Numbered from the stretch's first letter, positions 9,138-20,154 are shown. The stretch: DNA of 64,000 bases from Salinicoccus sp. YB14-2 (GCF_001265075.1 NZ_LFKO01000002.1:867807-931806), one strand, 5' to 3'. The notes: generated by a model not told the origin, from the sequence alone. Numbers and translations: made by a program.

Positions 9138-10865
9138 TTAAGAACGTTCTGTATATTCTTTTACAAGAGCAGTGACTGTTTCTGATTTTGGTGAACGCAT
9201 TGCTGCGTCTGCCAGCTGTTCCATGTCTGTTTTCTTAAGGTCTGCAATTTGCTTTCTTGCTTTCAGCACACTGCCAGCGCTCATTGAGAACTCATCCAGT
9301 CCTAATCCGATGAGTAATGGCACTGCAGTTTTATCGCCTGCCATCTCTCCGCACATGCCGACCCATTTGCCGTTGTCGTGTGCCGCTTTGATCACGTTAT
9401 GGATCAGGCGTAAAAGCGCCGGATGGTAAGGCTGATATAGATAAGATACATTTTCATTCATGCGGTCTGCTGCGAAAGTGTACTGGATCAGATCGTTTGT
9501 GCCGATACTGAAGAAGTCCACGACTTTCGCAAATTCATCTGCGAGCACCGCAGTGGATGGAATCTCTACCATGATGCCGACTTCGATATCATCGCTCACG
9601 TCCACACCGTCTGCCTTCAGTTCATCACGGCATTCGATGAGAAGCGCTTTCGCCTCTTCGAATTCTTCGATTGTTGCGATCATCGGGAACATCACTTTCA
9701 AGTTGCCGTGAACGCTCGCACGCAGCAGCGCACGCAGCTGAGTTCTGAAGAGATATTTATTATCCAAAGCCATACGGATTGCACGGTAGCCTAAAAATGG
9801 ATTGAGTTCCTTCGGCATATCCAGGTAGGACAGTTCTTTGTCGCCGCCGATGTCGATCGTACGTACGACAACCGGTTTATCTTCCATGCGCTCTAAAACA
9901 GCTTTGTATGATTCATACTGCTCGTCTTCGGTCGGCAGTTCGTTTCTGCCCATGTAAAGGAATTCAGTACGGAATAAACCGATACCTTCCGCGCCGTTTT
10001 CGAGAACCGTTTCTACATCTTCAGGTGTTCCGATATTCGCACCGAGCTCGACTTTGATGCCGTCGGAAGTCTTCGTCTCATCCTCTTTGATTTTAAGTAA
10101 TTCCTGTCGCTCTTTATCGAGTGCCTGCGATTTAACTTCATACGCTTTGATCTCTTTGTCCGTTGCGCCGACAATGACGTCGCCGTTTTCACCGTCAACG
10201 ATAATCATATCGCCTTCCGTGATTTCATCCGTCACACCTTTTGTTCCGACGACTGCCGGAATTTCAAGCGTGCGTGCCATGATTGCTGAATGGGACGTGC
10301 GTCCGCCAATGTTCGTCACAAACCCTTTAACAAACTGCTTATCCAGCTGTGCAGTATCGGACGGTGTCAGGTCGTCTGCAATGATGACGACTTCCTCGTC
10401 GATGCTTGCCGGGTTCGGCAGCGGACGGTCAAGAAGATTTGCAAGTATGCGTTTCGTCACATCTTTGATGTCGGCCGCGCGTTCACGCATATATTCATTG
10501 TCCATGCTTTCGAACATCGTGACAAATTCATCCCGTGTTTCAACGAGCGCCTGTTGTGCACTGGAGGACTGATCCGTAATCTTCTCTTCTATCGGAGTGA
10601 TCAGTTCAGGGTCCTCGAGCACTAAAAGGTGCGCGTCAAAAATAGCTGCGTGTTCCGGCCCCACAGCAACTTCAGCGTGATTGCGTATTTTTGTGATTTC
10701 CACTTTTGTTTTATGAATACTGTCTTTAAATCTTTGAACTTCTTCTGCAGATGCACTGCTCTCAATTGAAGTTTCAGTAAAATTTAAATCAGGTTCGACA
10801 AGTGAGTAGGCTTTTGAAATCGCGATGCCGTCACTTGCTCCAATCCCTTTTAGTATTTTAGACAT
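9138..10865 (-). CDS. ptsI: PTS enzyme I (phosphoenolpyruvate-protein phosphotransferase)
   Basis: 575 residues, cytoplasmic first step of sugar uptake by the PTS: takes phosphate from PEP and passes it to HPr. The phospho-His192 lies in [12 protein letters not shown]; the PEP-binding barrel follows with [20 protein letters not shown] and the signature MVEIPS. Overlaps the ptsH stop by one base, so it is in a two-gene operon with a terminator behind it. Confidence 0.96.
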   Translation of the reverse strand: MSKILKGIGASDGIAISKAYSLVEPDLNFTETSIESSASAEEVQRFKDSIHKTKVEITKIRNHAEVAVGPEHAAIFDAHLLVLEDPELITPIEEKITDQSSSAQQALVETRDEFVTMFESMDNEYMRERAADIKDVTKRILANLLDRPLPNPASIDEEVVIIADDLTPSDTAQLDKQFVKGFVTNIGGRTSHSAIMARTLEIPAVVGTKGVTDEITEGDMIIVDGENGDVIVGATDKEIKAYEVKSQALDKERQELLKIKEDETKTSDGIKVELGANIGTPEDVETVLENGAEGIGLFRTEFLYMGRNELPTEDEQYESYKAVLERMEDKPVVVRTIDIGGDKELSYLDMPKELNPFLGYRAIRMALDNKYLFRTQLRALLRASVHGNLKVMFPMIATIEEFEEAKALLIECRDELKADGVDVSDDIEVGIMVEIPSTAVLADEFAKVVDFFSIGTNDLIQYTFAADRMNENVSYLYQPYHPALLRLIHNVIKAAHDNGKWVGMCGEMAGDKTAVPLLIGLGLDEFSMSAGSVLKARKQIADLKKTDMEQLADAAMRSPKSETVTALVKEYTERS

Positions 10866-11131
10866 TAATCAGTCAGCCCTTCATTGCTCAGAGTTTCTGT
10901 AATTGCTTCCAATGCTTCCTTTTCGTCGTTGCCTTCAGCGTATACAGTCACTTCGGAATCTTTGCCGACGCCGAGTGACATGACGCCCATGATTGATTTC
11001 AAGTTCACTTTTTTACTGTTGAATTCAAGCTGAAGTTCAGAATCGAACTTCGATGCTGTCTGTACGAGAATGGTTGCGGGTCTTGCATGTATTCCTGTTT
11101 CATCTGTTATAAAATATGATTTTTGCTCCAT
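10865..11131 (-). CDS. ptsH: Phosphocarrier protein HPr
   Basis: 88 residues. Phospho-relay His15 in GIHARPA and the regulatory Ser46 in [11 protein letters not shown], the site used by HPr kinase for CcpA-dependent catabolite repression, are both present. ATG with an AAGGAG site. First gene of the ptsHI operon. Confidence 0.97.
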   Translation of the reverse strand: MEQKSYFITDETGIHARPATILVQTASKFDSELQLEFNSKKVNLKSIMGVMSLGVGKDSEVTVYAEGNDEKEALEAITETLSNEGLTD

Positions 11132-11212
11132 TGCTGATTGCTCCTTCGCCTCATAGAATAAAGTTATTATTTAAAGTAAGATTACTTTATTTGATTTTAT
11201 CATTATTAACAG

Positions 11213-11240
11213 ATAAAAAGCCAACGAGATGTCAGCTTTT
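11213..11240 (-). terminator. Terminator of the 150-residue gene
   Basis: AGCTGAC pairs with GTTGGCT (two G-U pairs), followed by TTTTT on the minus strand. Confidence 0.6.
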
Positions 11241-11246
11241 CATCAT

Positions 11247-11699
11247 TTAAACCGTTTCTTTTTTTAAATAAGCGACGCAGTGTTCAATATGATCATTACC
11301 GAGTTTCTTCATTAAGAAGTAACTCACTGCCGCGCCGAGGACTCTGCTGACGATGCTGACGAGCCCGAACCGGCTGAATTTTTTCTTCTTGCTGACCCTT
11401 CTGAATAAAAACGGCGTCAGCCTCGAACGGACGGCATCACTGCCGATACTCGTCGCCATGACCCAGCCGCGGGTTACGAGATCATCATTCGTTGAAGATA
11501 CATCCGCATGCTCAATTTCAAAAATATCTTCGATTTCACCATGGATATCGTTCATCAGCTTCATGTCCGTCCCGATATCCAGCAGCGGAATCGGCAACGC
11601 TGAAGCGACACTTGAAATCATCGCTTTTTTCTTGACGAGCGCCTGTGCTTCGCGCTCTTTATTCTTAAGATTCTCTGCGGTTACTGGAAATTGCACCAT
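11247..11699 (-). CDS. Conserved hypothetical protein, possible membrane-associated
   Basis: 150 residues. Two weakly hydrophobic stretches (SSVASALPIPLLDIGTDM near 30-47 and GLVSIVSRVLGAAVSYFLM near 112-130) and a basic segment KKKKFSRF between them. The first stretch resembles the GTPase-associated DUF697-type membrane motif, but the match is loose and I do not assign a family. The gene has its own terminator and stands between ptsH and the methyltransferase. Function unknown. Confidence 0.55.
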   Translation of the reverse strand: MVQFPVTAENLKNKEREAQALVKKKAMISSVASALPIPLLDIGTDMKLMNDIHGEIEDIFEIEHADVSSTNDDLVTRGWVMATSIGSDAVRSRLTPFLFRRVSKKKKFSRFGLVSIVSRVLGAAVSYFLMKKLGNDHIEHCVAYLKKETV

Positions 11700-11762
11700 T
11701 AATAAACCCTACTTTCTAATTGAATGGTTATCTAATGATATTAATACCCGTAATCTCAGATT

Positions 11763-12947
11763 TTAATCTTTGCCGAGCTGAATCGTCACGACTTTTAAAT
11801 ACTTGCCCGTCTTATACCCTTTCACGGTTTTGAAATCTTTCGGCAGCCCTTTGACGTCTTCCAGAGTGTATGCAATACCCATATTATTCAACGTCTGATC
11901 AATCTGCTTTTTAAACTGGTTCAAAGAAAATGTTTCAAGATTCTGGCTTAAAATCAGCTTGCCATCCGGGCTCAGAATCTTTAACGATTCTTTGATCAGC
12001 TTCGGATAATCACGTTCGACCTTGAATACTTTTTTCTTGTTTCTGCTGAAGCTCGGCGGGTCGATCAGTATCGTATCGAACTGATGATTTTTCCGTTCCG
12101 CAAACTTCAGGTAGTCGAAAGTATCCATAATATGAATCGTATGGTTTTCCATCTTCAAATTGTTGACGTTGAAGTTGTCTGTGATGAGCTCCGTCGTACG
12201 GCCCGCAAGGTCGACACTCGTCGTCGACATGCCGGACAAAGCCGCCGCAACGGAAAATGAGCCGCTGTATGCAAACAGATTCAGAAACGTTTCATTGTGC
12301 GAGTATTTATTTTTACGAAGGGATTTCCGCGTTTCCCTCTGGTCTAAAAACAGTCCCGTCATCGGCCCGTCATTCAGATTGACGTTAAAACGCATCCCGC
12401 TTTCCAGCACCTGGATCGTACCCGCCTGATTGCCGGTCACATGATTATTTTGAATCTGCATCTTTCCGTCCGCAGAAAACCGCGTCTGTTCCGTAATGGA
12501 TTCAGGCGACAGTTCTTCGATCAGCACCTGCACAACCAAGTTGCGGATCTTATAGATGCCTGCCGAATAGTACGTGATGAACAGATGGCCGTTGAAGTTG
12601 TCGATCGACAATCCGCCGATACCGTCCCCGATCTCGTTGAACAGCCGGAAGACGTTCGTATCATCCTGATTGTAGAGCGGTGTCCGCTCCTTTATTGCTG
12701 TAACGATCTGACTGCGAATAAAGTCCTCATCGATTTCAACATTTTCGTCGGTGCTTAAAATCCAGCCGTACGCCCGTTGTTCAAAGCTCATCATCGCGTA
12801 ACCGATGAATTTGCCCAGATAATCCGTCAGTCTGACCACTTCGCCGTCTTTTAAAAAGACGGAATCGCTCAAGTCATCCTGGCCGATATTGAGCCTGCCT
12901 TGATAAAAGGGTCTTTCGACCCCTTTTTTTAATTGTATTGTATTCAT
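11763..12947 (-). CDS. Class I rRNA methyltransferase, RlmI-like
   Basis: 394 residues. An N-terminal PUA-like RNA-binding part (about 1-75), a linker domain, and a C-terminal Rossmann methyltransferase with FLNLFAYSGSFSVAAALSG as the SAM site and DTILIDPPSFSRNK as the catalytic DPPS motif. This is the architecture of E. coli RlmI (23S rRNA m5C1962) and Bacillus YwbD. Overlaps the upstream hutG-like gene by 4 bases, so both are co-transcribed. The exact target base is inferred. Confidence 0.82.
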   Translation of the reverse strand: MNTIQLKKGVERPFYQGRLNIGQDDLSDSVFLKDGEVVRLTDYLGKFIGYAMMSFEQRAYGWILSTDENVEIDEDFIRSQIVTAIKERTPLYNQDDTNVFRLFNEIGDGIGGLSIDNFNGHLFITYYSAGIYKIRNLVVQVLIEELSPESITEQTRFSADGKMQIQNNHVTGNQAGTIQVLESGMRFNVNLNDGPMTGLFLDQRETRKSLRKNKYSHNETFLNLFAYSGSFSVAAALSGMSTTSVDLAGRTTELITDNFNVNNLKMENHTIHIMDTFDYLKFAERKNHQFDTILIDPPSFSRNKKKVFKVERDYPKLIKESLKILSPDGKLILSQNLETFSLNQFKKQIDQTLNNMGIAYTLEDVKGLPKDFKTVKGYKTGKYLKVVTIQLGKD

Positions 12948-13858
12948 TTAACAGCATCCTTTGTCATTAAAAACTTGTGGAAAATACTGGCCGCAAGCGC
13001 ACTTGTACGGTCACCCTCATCGAGTGGCGGCGCGACTTCGCTGATATCAAAACTGATCAGGTTCTCAAGCTTTGCCAGACGTTCAATCAGCCCGTGGATT
13101 TCCACCGGTGTATATCCATTCGGTGTCGCCATGCTGACACCGGGTGCCGCATACGCTGCGATGGAATCCATGCATAGCGTTGCGAACACATAATCATAAT
13201 TCTCCAGCGCCTTGAACATGTAGTCGGAAATTTTCTTCGAATCGCGGAGGTCATCCATCAGCGCGTAGTTCACACCGAGCGCGTCCGCCGTATCGAACAG
13301 CGTGCCGGTATTGCCGCTGTGCTGGATGCCCATGACGAAATAATCGACATCTTCATCCTTCTTCAAAATCTGATAGAACATCGTGCCGGACGTTGCCATC
13401 GGTTCGATTCTCATATCGAAATGTGCATCAAAGTTGAGTACCGCGATTCTCGCATCGGGATGCGCTTTTCTCACGCCCAAATAGTGTCCGTACAATGTTT
13501 CATGACCCCCGCCGATGATGAGCGGGAAGTCTTTTTTATTTAAAATGTCCGCAACTGCACTGCCGAGTGCCTCCTGGGAACTTTCAAGATCTTCCGTCCC
13601 CATCACGGTGCCGTAATCATACAGTGGGTCCGTGTACGGCATGCCAGCCAGTTTGTCGCGCACGCTGAACGGCCCCTCTGCAGCGCCCCGGCGACCTTTA
13701 TTACGTTCGACACCTTCGTCTGAACTGAACCCGATGAACACAGGGGCCGGTTCCGCCGATTCTTTTTTATCGTAATCTTCTATGACCTGATGGATGCGCT
13801 CTTTCACATCCGGGTGGTCAATGCGTCCGTCCATCTTATGCTTTCTTATCTCTGTCAA
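12944..13858 (-). CDS. hutG: Formimidoylglutamase (arginase family)
   Basis: About 304 residues. Arginase-fold binuclear manganese hydrolase. Metal-binding motifs GGGHET, NFDAHFDMR and SFDISEVAPPLDEG are visible, with MDSIAAYAAPGVSMATP as the HutG-type loop. HutG converts N-formimidoyl-glutamate to glutamate and formamide in histidine breakdown. No hutH, hutU or hutI is nearby. I choose TTG 13858, 7 bases after GGAGGG; ATG 13873 would place that site inside the gene. Confidence 0.8.
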   Translation of the reverse strand: MTEIRKHKMDGRIDHPDVKERIHQVIEDYDKKESAEPAPVFIGFSSDEGVERNKGRRGAAEGPFSVRDKLAGMPYTDPLYDYGTVMGTEDLESSQEALGSAVADILNKKDFPLIIGGGHETLYGHYLGVRKAHPDARIAVLNFDAHFDMRIEPMATSGTMFYQILKKDEDVDYFVMGIQHSGNTGTLFDTADALGVNYALMDDLRDSKKISDYMFKALENYDYVFATLCMDSIAAYAAPGVSMATPNGYTPVEIHGLIERLAKLENLISFDISEVAPPLDEGDRTSALAASIFHKFLMTKDAVK

Positions 13859-15095
13859 TTGTTGTCCCTCCATTAAATTCTTTGAAAATACTGAACAATA
13901 ACAGCGGTGTCGTAAGAATCACGAGCACGATGTTGAACGGTAAAATGAATAATGATAATTCAACATCTTTGAAAATTGTAATATACAGACTGACCGTCAG
14001 CTTCAGCCATAAACCGGTGATGACAATCATCTGTCGATTATAGTGGACATTTCTCCATGTGTTCATCACCGTAAAGATCATGTACAGCACTGCCAGCGAC
14101 AGCGTAAGGAAAAGATTGATCCACTCATAAATGTAACTCATCTGCGAAATTCTGAAATACCCTTCCGTGAATACACCCTGTCTGTTGTTGAACTCGACAA
14201 GGATGAATACGAGTACGAGAAACCCGAGCAGCAGCTCCAAATAATTGATTTTCAGCCAGGACGGAATCCCTATTTCAATAAAGTCCCTGCCCTTTTTGAA
14301 AAGACGATTCCTGAACTGATACATCTCTTCTGAGAATCCGAGGTACTGGTTTGGATTCAGCTTGTTGATGCCGCGTTTGGATGAACGGGACATCTCCTCT
14401 TCCGTTTTCATCTTCGGCTTTTTGAGCAGGTTCTTCGATTTCGAAAGGAATACTCCTACCCACAGCGCGAGCAGCGACAGCAGCCAGATCAATCCGAAGA
14501 ACATATTGATGCTGAGCACATCCGTCGGATTCAGCGACTCCTCAATATTCGAGTACACTGTGTTCTGAGTAAAGAAATAAGCGATACCGTAGAAAAACAT
14601 GATGATCATATAATGTTCCTTACGGTGTTTCGGATTCAAATATTCATTATATATGTTGTAAAGCAGGTGGACCAGAAATGCGATGAAAAATAAAATTGCC
14701 CACCAGCCGTAAACCTGCATCATCAAAACAGTCGTCACGATGAAAAGCAGCAATGATAATCCCATAAAGAAAAATGACAAAAAACCGTCGTATTTGGTCG
14801 TATCCCTTACCGTCTGTCCGACTTTAAACATAAAGACACCAAACAAAATAAGAAGAATGCCGGCGATGATCGGGAATTCACCAATGATGATGGACAGCAT
14901 ATTCGTCACTTCAAGAAAAAATGCATTGATCAGGTCAAGTATCGTATCGATACTCCCCTCATCCACAGGACTGCCGTTGCCCGTGCCCCGGATCCTGCCC
15001 GTATTGAATAAAATAAAAACCCCTAAAACTACAAAGAAAAAGCCCAGTAATAAGCTGATATGTACTTCAGTCTGGCTTCTCAATTTTTTAAACAT
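13836..15095 (-). CDS. Polytopic membrane protein, possible AuxB-like
   Basis: 419 residues with about 10 hydrophobic segments and a charged cytoplasmic loop near 240-285 (KSKNLLKKPKMKTEEEM). I do not recognise a catalytic motif. A membrane protein between ptsH and purD in S. aureus (AuxB) is needed to keep lipoteichoic acid stable, and this gene has the same neighbourhood, but that is only positional. It overlaps the next gene (hutG) by about 23 bases. Start taken at ATG 15095, 6 bases after GAGGTG. Confidence 0.6.
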   Translation of the reverse strand: MFKKLRSQTEVHISLLLGFFFVVLGVFILFNTGRIRGTGNGSPVDEGSIDTILDLINAFFLEVTNMLSIIIGEFPIIAGILLILFGVFMFKVGQTVRDTTKYDGFLSFFFMGLSLLLFIVTTVLMMQVYGWWAILFFIAFLVHLLYNIYNEYLNPKHRKEHYMIIMFFYGIAYFFTQNTVYSNIEESLNPTDVLSINMFFGLIWLLSLLALWVGVFLSKSKNLLKKPKMKTEEEMSRSSKRGINKLNPNQYLGFSEEMYQFRNRLFKKGRDFIEIGIPSWLKINYLELLLGFLVLVFILVEFNNRQGVFTEGYFRISQMSYIYEWINLFLTLSLAVLYMIFTVMNTWRNVHYNRQMIVITGLWLKLTVSLYITIFKDVELSLFILPFNIVLVILTTPLLLFSIFKEFNGGTTIDRDKKA

Positions 15096-15214
15096 TATGT
15101 TCACCTCAGTCCCTCACTATTATAGTTGAAATTGACGAATATTGCATTATTGAAGCCGCTCAAATTTCATATTACGGCCCGTCGGATTTTATTTCCAATA
15201 ATTATGTTTTGAAT

Positions 15215-15239
15215 GTTTATATGAAAATCTGCCGGGTAT
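15215..15239 (+). promoter_or_regulatory. Sigma-B-type promoter
   Basis: GTTTAT at 15215-15220, 13-bp spacer, GGGTAT at 15234-15239. This matches the Staphylococcus/Bacillus general stress promoter. The -10 is 58 bases before the small charged gene at 15297. Confidence 0.75.
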
Positions 15240-15296
15240 ATATAGAGTACAGATGATAATATAATATAATGATATTCTCCCAGGAGAGTGATTCAA

Positions 15297-15458
15297 ATGA
15301 CTTTAGATAAAGACAAAAAAGATGTATTTGAAGAACAGAAGCGTGAACAGGAAAAAGATAAAGAACGCGACGCAAAAGATAAATCCAAAGATTCAGATGA
15401 CAAAAGGGAACAAGGTGTCGATAAGACGAAAGAAGAGCTTAACGATGCTTTTGAATAG
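15297..15458 (+). CDS. Small highly charged stress protein, 53 residues
   Basis: Reads MTLDKDKKDVFEEQ at the start and ends NDAFE. More than half the residues are Lys, Glu, Asp or Arg, so it is probably disordered or a single charged helix. The ribosome site AGGAGAG precedes the ATG, a terminator follows, and a sigma-B-type promoter precedes it. It resembles the 59-residue gene at 33389 in composition and in having the same promoter spacing. Function unknown; a desiccation or osmotic stress role is only a guess. Confidence 0.75.
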   Translation: MTLDKDKKDVFEEQKREQEKDKERDAKDKSKDSDDKREQGVDKTKEELNDAFE

Positions 15459-15515
15459 CATTAGCTTCAAGATTTGGCTTTAAGATTCAAGTTTCAGGCA
15501 TTTGGCTTTATGCAC

Positions 15516-15548
15516 TAAGGCGCCCTTATGCGGAGGGTGCCTTATTTT
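15516..15548 (+). terminator. Terminator of the 53-residue gene
   Basis: AAGGCGCCC pairs with GGGTGCCTT, followed by ATTTTTG. Confidence 0.75.
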
Positions 15549-15572
15549 TGTGTGATTTGAGGTGAAAATATT

Positions 15573-15690
15573 TCTATCGGCGCTTCGTTTCCAGTTCGAG
15601 GCGCCGTTGGGACTCTATCGGCGCTTCGTTTCCAGTTCGAGGCGCCGTTGGCACTCTATCGGCGCTTCGTTTTCAGTTCGAGGCGCCGTT
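15573..15690. repeat. Family B tandem hairpin repeats, 3 units of 41 bp
   Basis: Units at 15578, 15619 and 15660. Here the arms CGGCGCTTCG and CGAGGCGCCG pair over all ten positions (one G-U), with a nine-base loop, the best hairpin of the family. Occupies the 328-bp gap between the small stress gene and the convergent purD end. Confidence 0.88.
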
Positions 15691-15738
15691 AACTTTTTAT
15701 CAGCCACTCGCCGCGCCCGCGAGTTCCTGCAGCGACAT

Positions 15739-15768
15739 GAAAAGACACCCGCATCATGATGCGGGTGC
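15739..15768 (-). terminator. Purine operon terminator
   Basis: CACCCGCATC/GATGCGGGTG stem with TTTTC on the minus strand, 18 bases after the purD stop. Confidence 0.85.
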
Positions 15769-15786
15769 CCACCTCTTTCAAAACAG

Positions 15787-17040
15787 CTATTTCATCGCCC
15801 TGAAGCCGATGTCTTTTCTATAAAATAATGTATCTGCCTCGTACTCGATGCGGTCGACGCAGTCGTATGCAGAATCGACCGCAGCATTGATCGATTCGCC
15901 ATATCCGGAAACTAATAAAACACGTCCCCCGGAAGTGATGATGGACTCATCGGCATCCTGGCTCAGTCCGCTGATGAAACACTGCGCGGCCAGGTCTTCC
16001 GGAATACGGACTGAGCTGCCGCGCGCGTACTCACCCGGATATCCCTTACTCGCGAGCATCACACCAGCTACGAAGCCGGGGCGCCACTCGAGGGTGAACG
16101 GTTTTTTATTATACATATTCTCCAACACTTCGCCGAGGTCGGATTCAAGTAGACTCATCAATACCTGAGCCTCCGGGTCTCCGAACCGCGCGTTGAACTC
16201 GATGACTTTGACGCCGTCACCTGTGACGATGGCGCCGAGATACATCACGCCGAAGTAGCTGAGGCCCTCTTCCACCATCGCCTCAGCCGTCGGCTCGACG
16301 ATTTTGCGGACCGCCTCCAGCCGCACATCTTCACTGATATGCGTGACCGGCGCGTAGGCCCCCATGCCGCCTGTGTTCGGACCCGTGTCGTTATCGAATG
16401 CGCGCTTATGATCTTGTGCCATGACTTCAAACGGATAAACGAATTCCTCATTAACCAGAACCATCAGGCTGAATTCCTCGCCGTCCAAAAATTCCTCGAC
16501 AACGACGGTCCCGCTGCTTTCAACAAGCATTTCATGCAGCGCGTCGAGCGCCGTGTCCAGATCCATCGCCACAACGACGCCCTTCCCCGCAGCGAGGCCG
16601 TCTTTCTTAATGACGATCGGTGCACCTTCATGCTTCACATACTCAACAGCTGCTTCATAATCTTCAAAAGTCTCATATTTGGCCGTCGGAATATCGTACT
16701 TGGCCATCAGATCTTTGGAAAATGCCTTGGATGACTCAAGCTGAGCTTCCAGCTTCCTCGGGCCGAACACTTTAATATCATGTTCGTCTTCCAGATAGTC
16801 GGCAAGGCCCTCGGACAAAGGTGCCTCCGGTCCGACGATCACCCAGTCGACATTTTCATCGATGCAGATGCCCGCAATCTCCTCGAAATCGGTGATGCCG
16901 ATCCTGCTGACCACTGTCGCAATATCTCTCATGGCATAGTTGCCGGGAATCGCCACGACACCTTTTACAGACGGCGATTCATGCAGCTTTTTAACAATCG
17001 CATGTTCACGCCCGCCGCTGCCAATTACTGCTACTTTCAT
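15787..17040 (-). CDS. purD: Phosphoribosylamine-glycine ligase
   Basis: 417 residues, ATP-grasp enzyme making glycinamide ribonucleotide, second step of purine synthesis. N-terminal MKVAVIGSGGREHAI, central ATP-grasp with VIKKDGLAAGKGV, and EFNARFGDPEAQ near the end. Last gene of the operon, followed by a terminator. ATG 17040 is chosen because GGAGG lies 8 bases upstream; the longer start at 17058 would include that site. Confidence 0.96.
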   Translation of the reverse strand: MKVAVIGSGGREHAIVKKLHESPSVKGVVAIPGNYAMRDIATVVSRIGITDFEEIAGICIDENVDWVIVGPEAPLSEGLADYLEDEHDIKVFGPRKLEAQLESSKAFSKDLMAKYDIPTAKYETFEDYEAAVEYVKHEGAPIVIKKDGLAAGKGVVVAMDLDTALDALHEMLVESSGTVVVEEFLDGEEFSLMVLVNEEFVYPFEVMAQDHKRAFDNDTGPNTGGMGAYAPVTHISEDVRLEAVRKIVEPTAEAMVEEGLSYFGVMYLGAIVTGDGVKVIEFNARFGDPEAQVLMSLLESDLGEVLENMYNKKPFTLEWRPGFVAGVMLASKGYPGEYARGSSVRIPEDLAAQCFISGLSQDADESIITSGGRVLLVSGYGESINAAVDSAYDCVDRIEYEADTLFYRKDIGFRAMK

Positions 17041-17080
17041 TTTTTCAGCCTCCATCACAAATTAAAATACTCGTGAATTT

Positions 17081-18556
17081 TTAGTGTTTAAAATGACGCA
17101 TGCCAGTAAATACCATCGCCATGCCGTGCGTGTTACAGAAATCGATCGACTCCTGGTCGCGTTTCGAGCCACCCGGCTGAATGATCGCCTTGATGCCGTG
17201 TTCATGTGCAAGTTCGACAGAGTCCGGCATCGGGAAGAAGCCGTCACTTGCGAGCACAACGTTGTCATCCAGGTGGATGGCACGTTCAGCCGCAATCTTC
17301 AATGCACCGACACGGTTCATCTGACCCGCACCGATTCCGACCGTCTGCTTATCATTCGCAAGGACAATCGCATTGGATTTCACATGTTTTGAAACTTCCC
17401 ATGCGAGCGCCAGTGCTTTCATCTGTGCTTCTGTCGGTTCAATTTCAGTCACCACGTTGATCTCGGATGGATTCAATTTCCTTGTGTCGCGGTCCTGTAC
17501 CAGGTACCCGCCGGATACGCTGACAAATTCGTCACCGTCCAAGTCTTCAGTGAAATCCACCGCAAGGAGACGAAGGTTTTCTTTATTATCAAACACTTCA
17601 AGCGCACCGTTGGTATAAGAAGGTGCGATCACCACTTCAAGGAAGATTTTGCTCATCGCTTCCGCCGCTTCTCTGTCCACCGGACGGTTGCACGCAATGA
17701 TGCCGCCGAAAATCGACTGATCATCCGCTTCATATGCATTGTTGAACGCCTCGACCATCGTTTCTCCCGTGCCGACACCGCACGGATTCATATGCTTCAC
17801 CGCAACCGCAACCGGAATATCGAACTTTTTAGCAAGACCGAATGCACTGTCTCCGTCACGCAGGTTGTTGTAGCTGAGCTGTTTGCCCTGCAGCACTTCC
17901 GCGTTCAAAATCGTGTTCCGATCATCAGTCGTCTTGACGAGTTTCGCATCCTGATGCGGGTTCTCGCCGTAACGCAGCGTACGTTCACTGCCTGTAAAAT
18001 AGCTGACGATCGCGCTGTCATATTCAGCCGTATGCCTGAACACTTTGACGCTCAACTGTCGGCGGTATGCCTCATCAAGCGTTCCCGCCTGAATTTTCTC
18101 AAGCACTTCATCATAATCCTGCGGGTTGACCACAGTCGTGACATGCTTAAAGTTCTTCGCCGCCGCACGGAGCATCGTCGGTCCGCCGATATCAATGTTT
18201 TCAACCGCTTCCGCTTCCGTCACGCCGTCTTTCGCGACAGTTTCCTTGAATGGATACAGGTTGACGACGACCAGATCGATCGCCTCGATATCATTCGCTT
18301 TCATATCTTCGACATGGGACGCGTTATCACGGTCCGCCAAAATGCCGCCGTGGACTTTCGGGTGCAAAGTTTTCACACGCCCGTTCATAATTTCCTCAAA
18401 CTGTGTCAGATCGCTCACACCGCGCACTGCATAGCCGAAACTTTTGATCTTGTCATAAGTGCCGCCCGTGGAATAAATTTCATAGCCTGCGTCGATCAAA
18501 CCTTTAACAAAATGTTCCAAACCTGCCTTATTGGATACACTGATCAATGCTTTCAC
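17081..18556 (-). CDS. purH: Bifunctional AICAR transformylase / IMP cyclohydrolase
   Basis: 491 residues, last two steps to IMP. The N-terminal cyclohydrolase (MGS-like) domain opens [14 protein letters not shown] with [16 protein letters not shown]; the transformylase domain carries [10 protein letters not shown] and [14 protein letters not shown] with the catalytic Lys-His pair. GTG start overlaps the purN stop by 4 bases, with AGGAGG upstream. Confidence 0.96.
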   Translation of the reverse strand: MKALISVSNKAGLEHFVKGLIDAGYEIYSTGGTYDKIKSFGYAVRGVSDLTQFEEIMNGRVKTLHPKVHGGILADRDNASHVEDMKANDIEAIDLVVVNLYPFKETVAKDGVTEAEAVENIDIGGPTMLRAAAKNFKHVTTVVNPQDYDEVLEKIQAGTLDEAYRRQLSVKVFRHTAEYDSAIVSYFTGSERTLRYGENPHQDAKLVKTTDDRNTILNAEVLQGKQLSYNNLRDGDSAFGLAKKFDIPVAVAVKHMNPCGVGTGETMVEAFNNAYEADDQSIFGGIIACNRPVDREAAEAMSKIFLEVVIAPSYTNGALEVFDNKENLRLLAVDFTEDLDGDEFVSVSGGYLVQDRDTRKLNPSEINVVTEIEPTEAQMKALALAWEVSKHVKSNAIVLANDKQTVGIGAGQMNRVGALKIAAERAIHLDDNVVLASDGFFPMPDSVELAHEHGIKAIIQPGGSKRDQESIDFCNTHGMAMVFTGMRHFKH

Positions 18557-19137
18557 TGTTTGTCCTCCTCTGCTTTAGCTAAAACCATTTTCACTGCCTG
18601 TGGGTAAAGCTGATGTTCTATACTGTGAATCTTATATTCCAAATCTGCCAAAGTATCGTCCGGCGCAATGTCCACCGGCACCTGTGCGATGATTTCCCCC
18701 GTGTCGATGCCTGCATCGACGAAGTGCACCGTCACACCGGTCTGATTCACACCGGCATTGAACGCATCCTCGATGCCGTTCGCCCCTTTGAAATCAGGCA
18801 GCATCGACGGATGAATGTTGATTATCCTTCTCGGAAACTCTTCAATAAAGTCCGCTGACAAAATGCGCATATATCCTGCAAGCAAAATATAGTCGACTCT
18901 GTACATCTTCAATACGCTTAAAATGTCACTCTCAAAATCCGCTTTCGTTTCATACTTATCACGCTCAACGACAATGTAGTCAATCCCTTTATTGATCGCC
19001 CGCTGAATGGCATATGCAGGATTATAATCCGAAATAAGCACAACGATTTCAATGCCCGTCTCTACCTGCTTGTTCACCAGATTTTCAAAATTCGTGCCGC
19101 CGCCTGAAGCGAACACAGCCACACGCGTCTTAGTCAT
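18553..19137 (-). CDS. purN: Phosphoribosylglycinamide formyltransferase
   Basis: 194 residues, 10-formyl-THF-dependent step 3 of the pathway. [16 protein letters not shown] at the start, [13 protein letters not shown] with catalytic Asn/His, and [12 protein letters not shown] are the family motifs. Overlaps purM by 8 bases and purH by 4. Confidence 0.96.
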   Translation of the reverse strand: MTKTRVAVFASGGGTNFENLVNKQVETGIEIVVLISDYNPAYAIQRAINKGIDYIVVERDKYETKADFESDILSVLKMYRVDYILLAGYMRILSADFIEEFPRRIINIHPSMLPDFKGANGIEDAFNAGVNQTGVTVHFVDAGIDTGEIIAQVPVDIAPDDTLADLEYKIHSIEHQLYPQAVKMVLAKAEEDKQ

Positions 19138-20152
19138 GTATAGTGATCCCTTTATTTTTCGTCACTTCACCGATCAGCACCGCTTCTTCTCCGATTGAAT
19201 GCAGATGACCAATCGCCTGATCTGCGTCTTCCGGGTTTACTACAAGAATAAAACCGATGCCCATATTAAAGACATTGTATGCTTCTTCGGCCTCTATGTT
19301 GCCGAGTGCGAGCAGCCAGTCGATGATTTTCGGCAGCTTGATGTTTTCAACGGACACTTCAGCACCGAGTGCTTCCGGAAGTGCACGCGGAATATTTTCA
19401 ATGAAGCCGCCGCCTGTAATATGGCTCATCGCCTTGACATCGACCTTTTCCATCAGGCTCTGCACCTGGCGCACGTAGATACGCGTCGGTTCAAGCAATA
19501 GATCGATCAGCCTGTCGCCGTCCAGCGTCTCCGCTTTGACGTCAATATCATTATCAGCAATCAGTTTACGTACAAGGCTGTAGCCGTTGGAGTGCACGCC
19601 GCTCGACGGCAGTCCGATGATTTTATCTCCCGGCTTCGCAGCGGAGCCGTCGATATACAGATCCTTCTCGACCGCACCGACCGCAAATCCGGCGATATCA
19701 TATTCACCCGCGCCGTACATGCTGCCCATCTCGGCCGTTTCACCGCCGATCAATGCGCATCCGGCGTCAACACAGCCGTCGGACACACCTTTGACGATAT
19801 CTGCGACCCGTTCCGGCACCACTTTGTCGACCGCTATGTAGTCCAGGAAGTAGAGTGGTTCGGCGCCTGTCGTCAAAATATCATTGACACACATCGCCAC
19901 AGCATCGATACCGATCGTATCGTGTTTGTCATAATCAATCGCCAGCTTCAGTTTCGTGCCGACACCGTCCGTGCCCGACACGAGCACCGGCTTTTTCAGA
20001 TCAAGCTGTGACAGGTCGAATCCCGCGCCAAACCCGCCGAGACCGCCCAGCACTTCAGGGCGCGCCGTTTTCTTGACGTGGCCTTTCATCTGCTCAACCG
20101 CTTCATAGCCCGCTTCAATATCCACGCCGGCCTTTTTATACTGCTCGCTCAT
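19130..20152 (-). CDS. purM: Phosphoribosylformylglycinamidine cyclo-ligase (AIR synthetase)
   Basis: 340 residues, ATP-dependent closure of the imidazole ring. Motifs [21 protein letters not shown]-like [14 protein letters not shown] and [13 protein letters not shown] are present. ATG 20152 is 7 bases after AGGAG; GTG at 20155 overlapping the purF stop is the alternative. Confidence 0.95.
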   Translation of the reverse strand: MSEQYKKAGVDIEAGYEAVEQMKGHVKKTARPEVLGGLGGFGAGFDLSQLDLKKPVLVSGTDGVGTKLKLAIDYDKHDTIGIDAVAMCVNDILTTGAEPLYFLDYIAVDKVVPERVADIVKGVSDGCVDAGCALIGGETAEMGSMYGAGEYDIAGFAVGAVEKDLYIDGSAAKPGDKIIGLPSSGVHSNGYSLVRKLIADNDIDVKAETLDGDRLIDLLLEPTRIYVRQVQSLMEKVDVKAMSHITGGGFIENIPRALPEALGAEVSVENIKLPKIIDWLLALGNIEAEEAYNVFNMGIGFILVVNPEDADQAIGHLHSIGEEAVLIGEVTKNKGITIHD

Positions 20153-20154
20153 CA

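Noticed and set aside
17792..18607. 271-residue open frame opposite purH
   Set aside because: Antisense shadow of a highly conserved purH; no ribosome site. The same holds for other long frames opposite ptsI, purD, rnjA and cydA.
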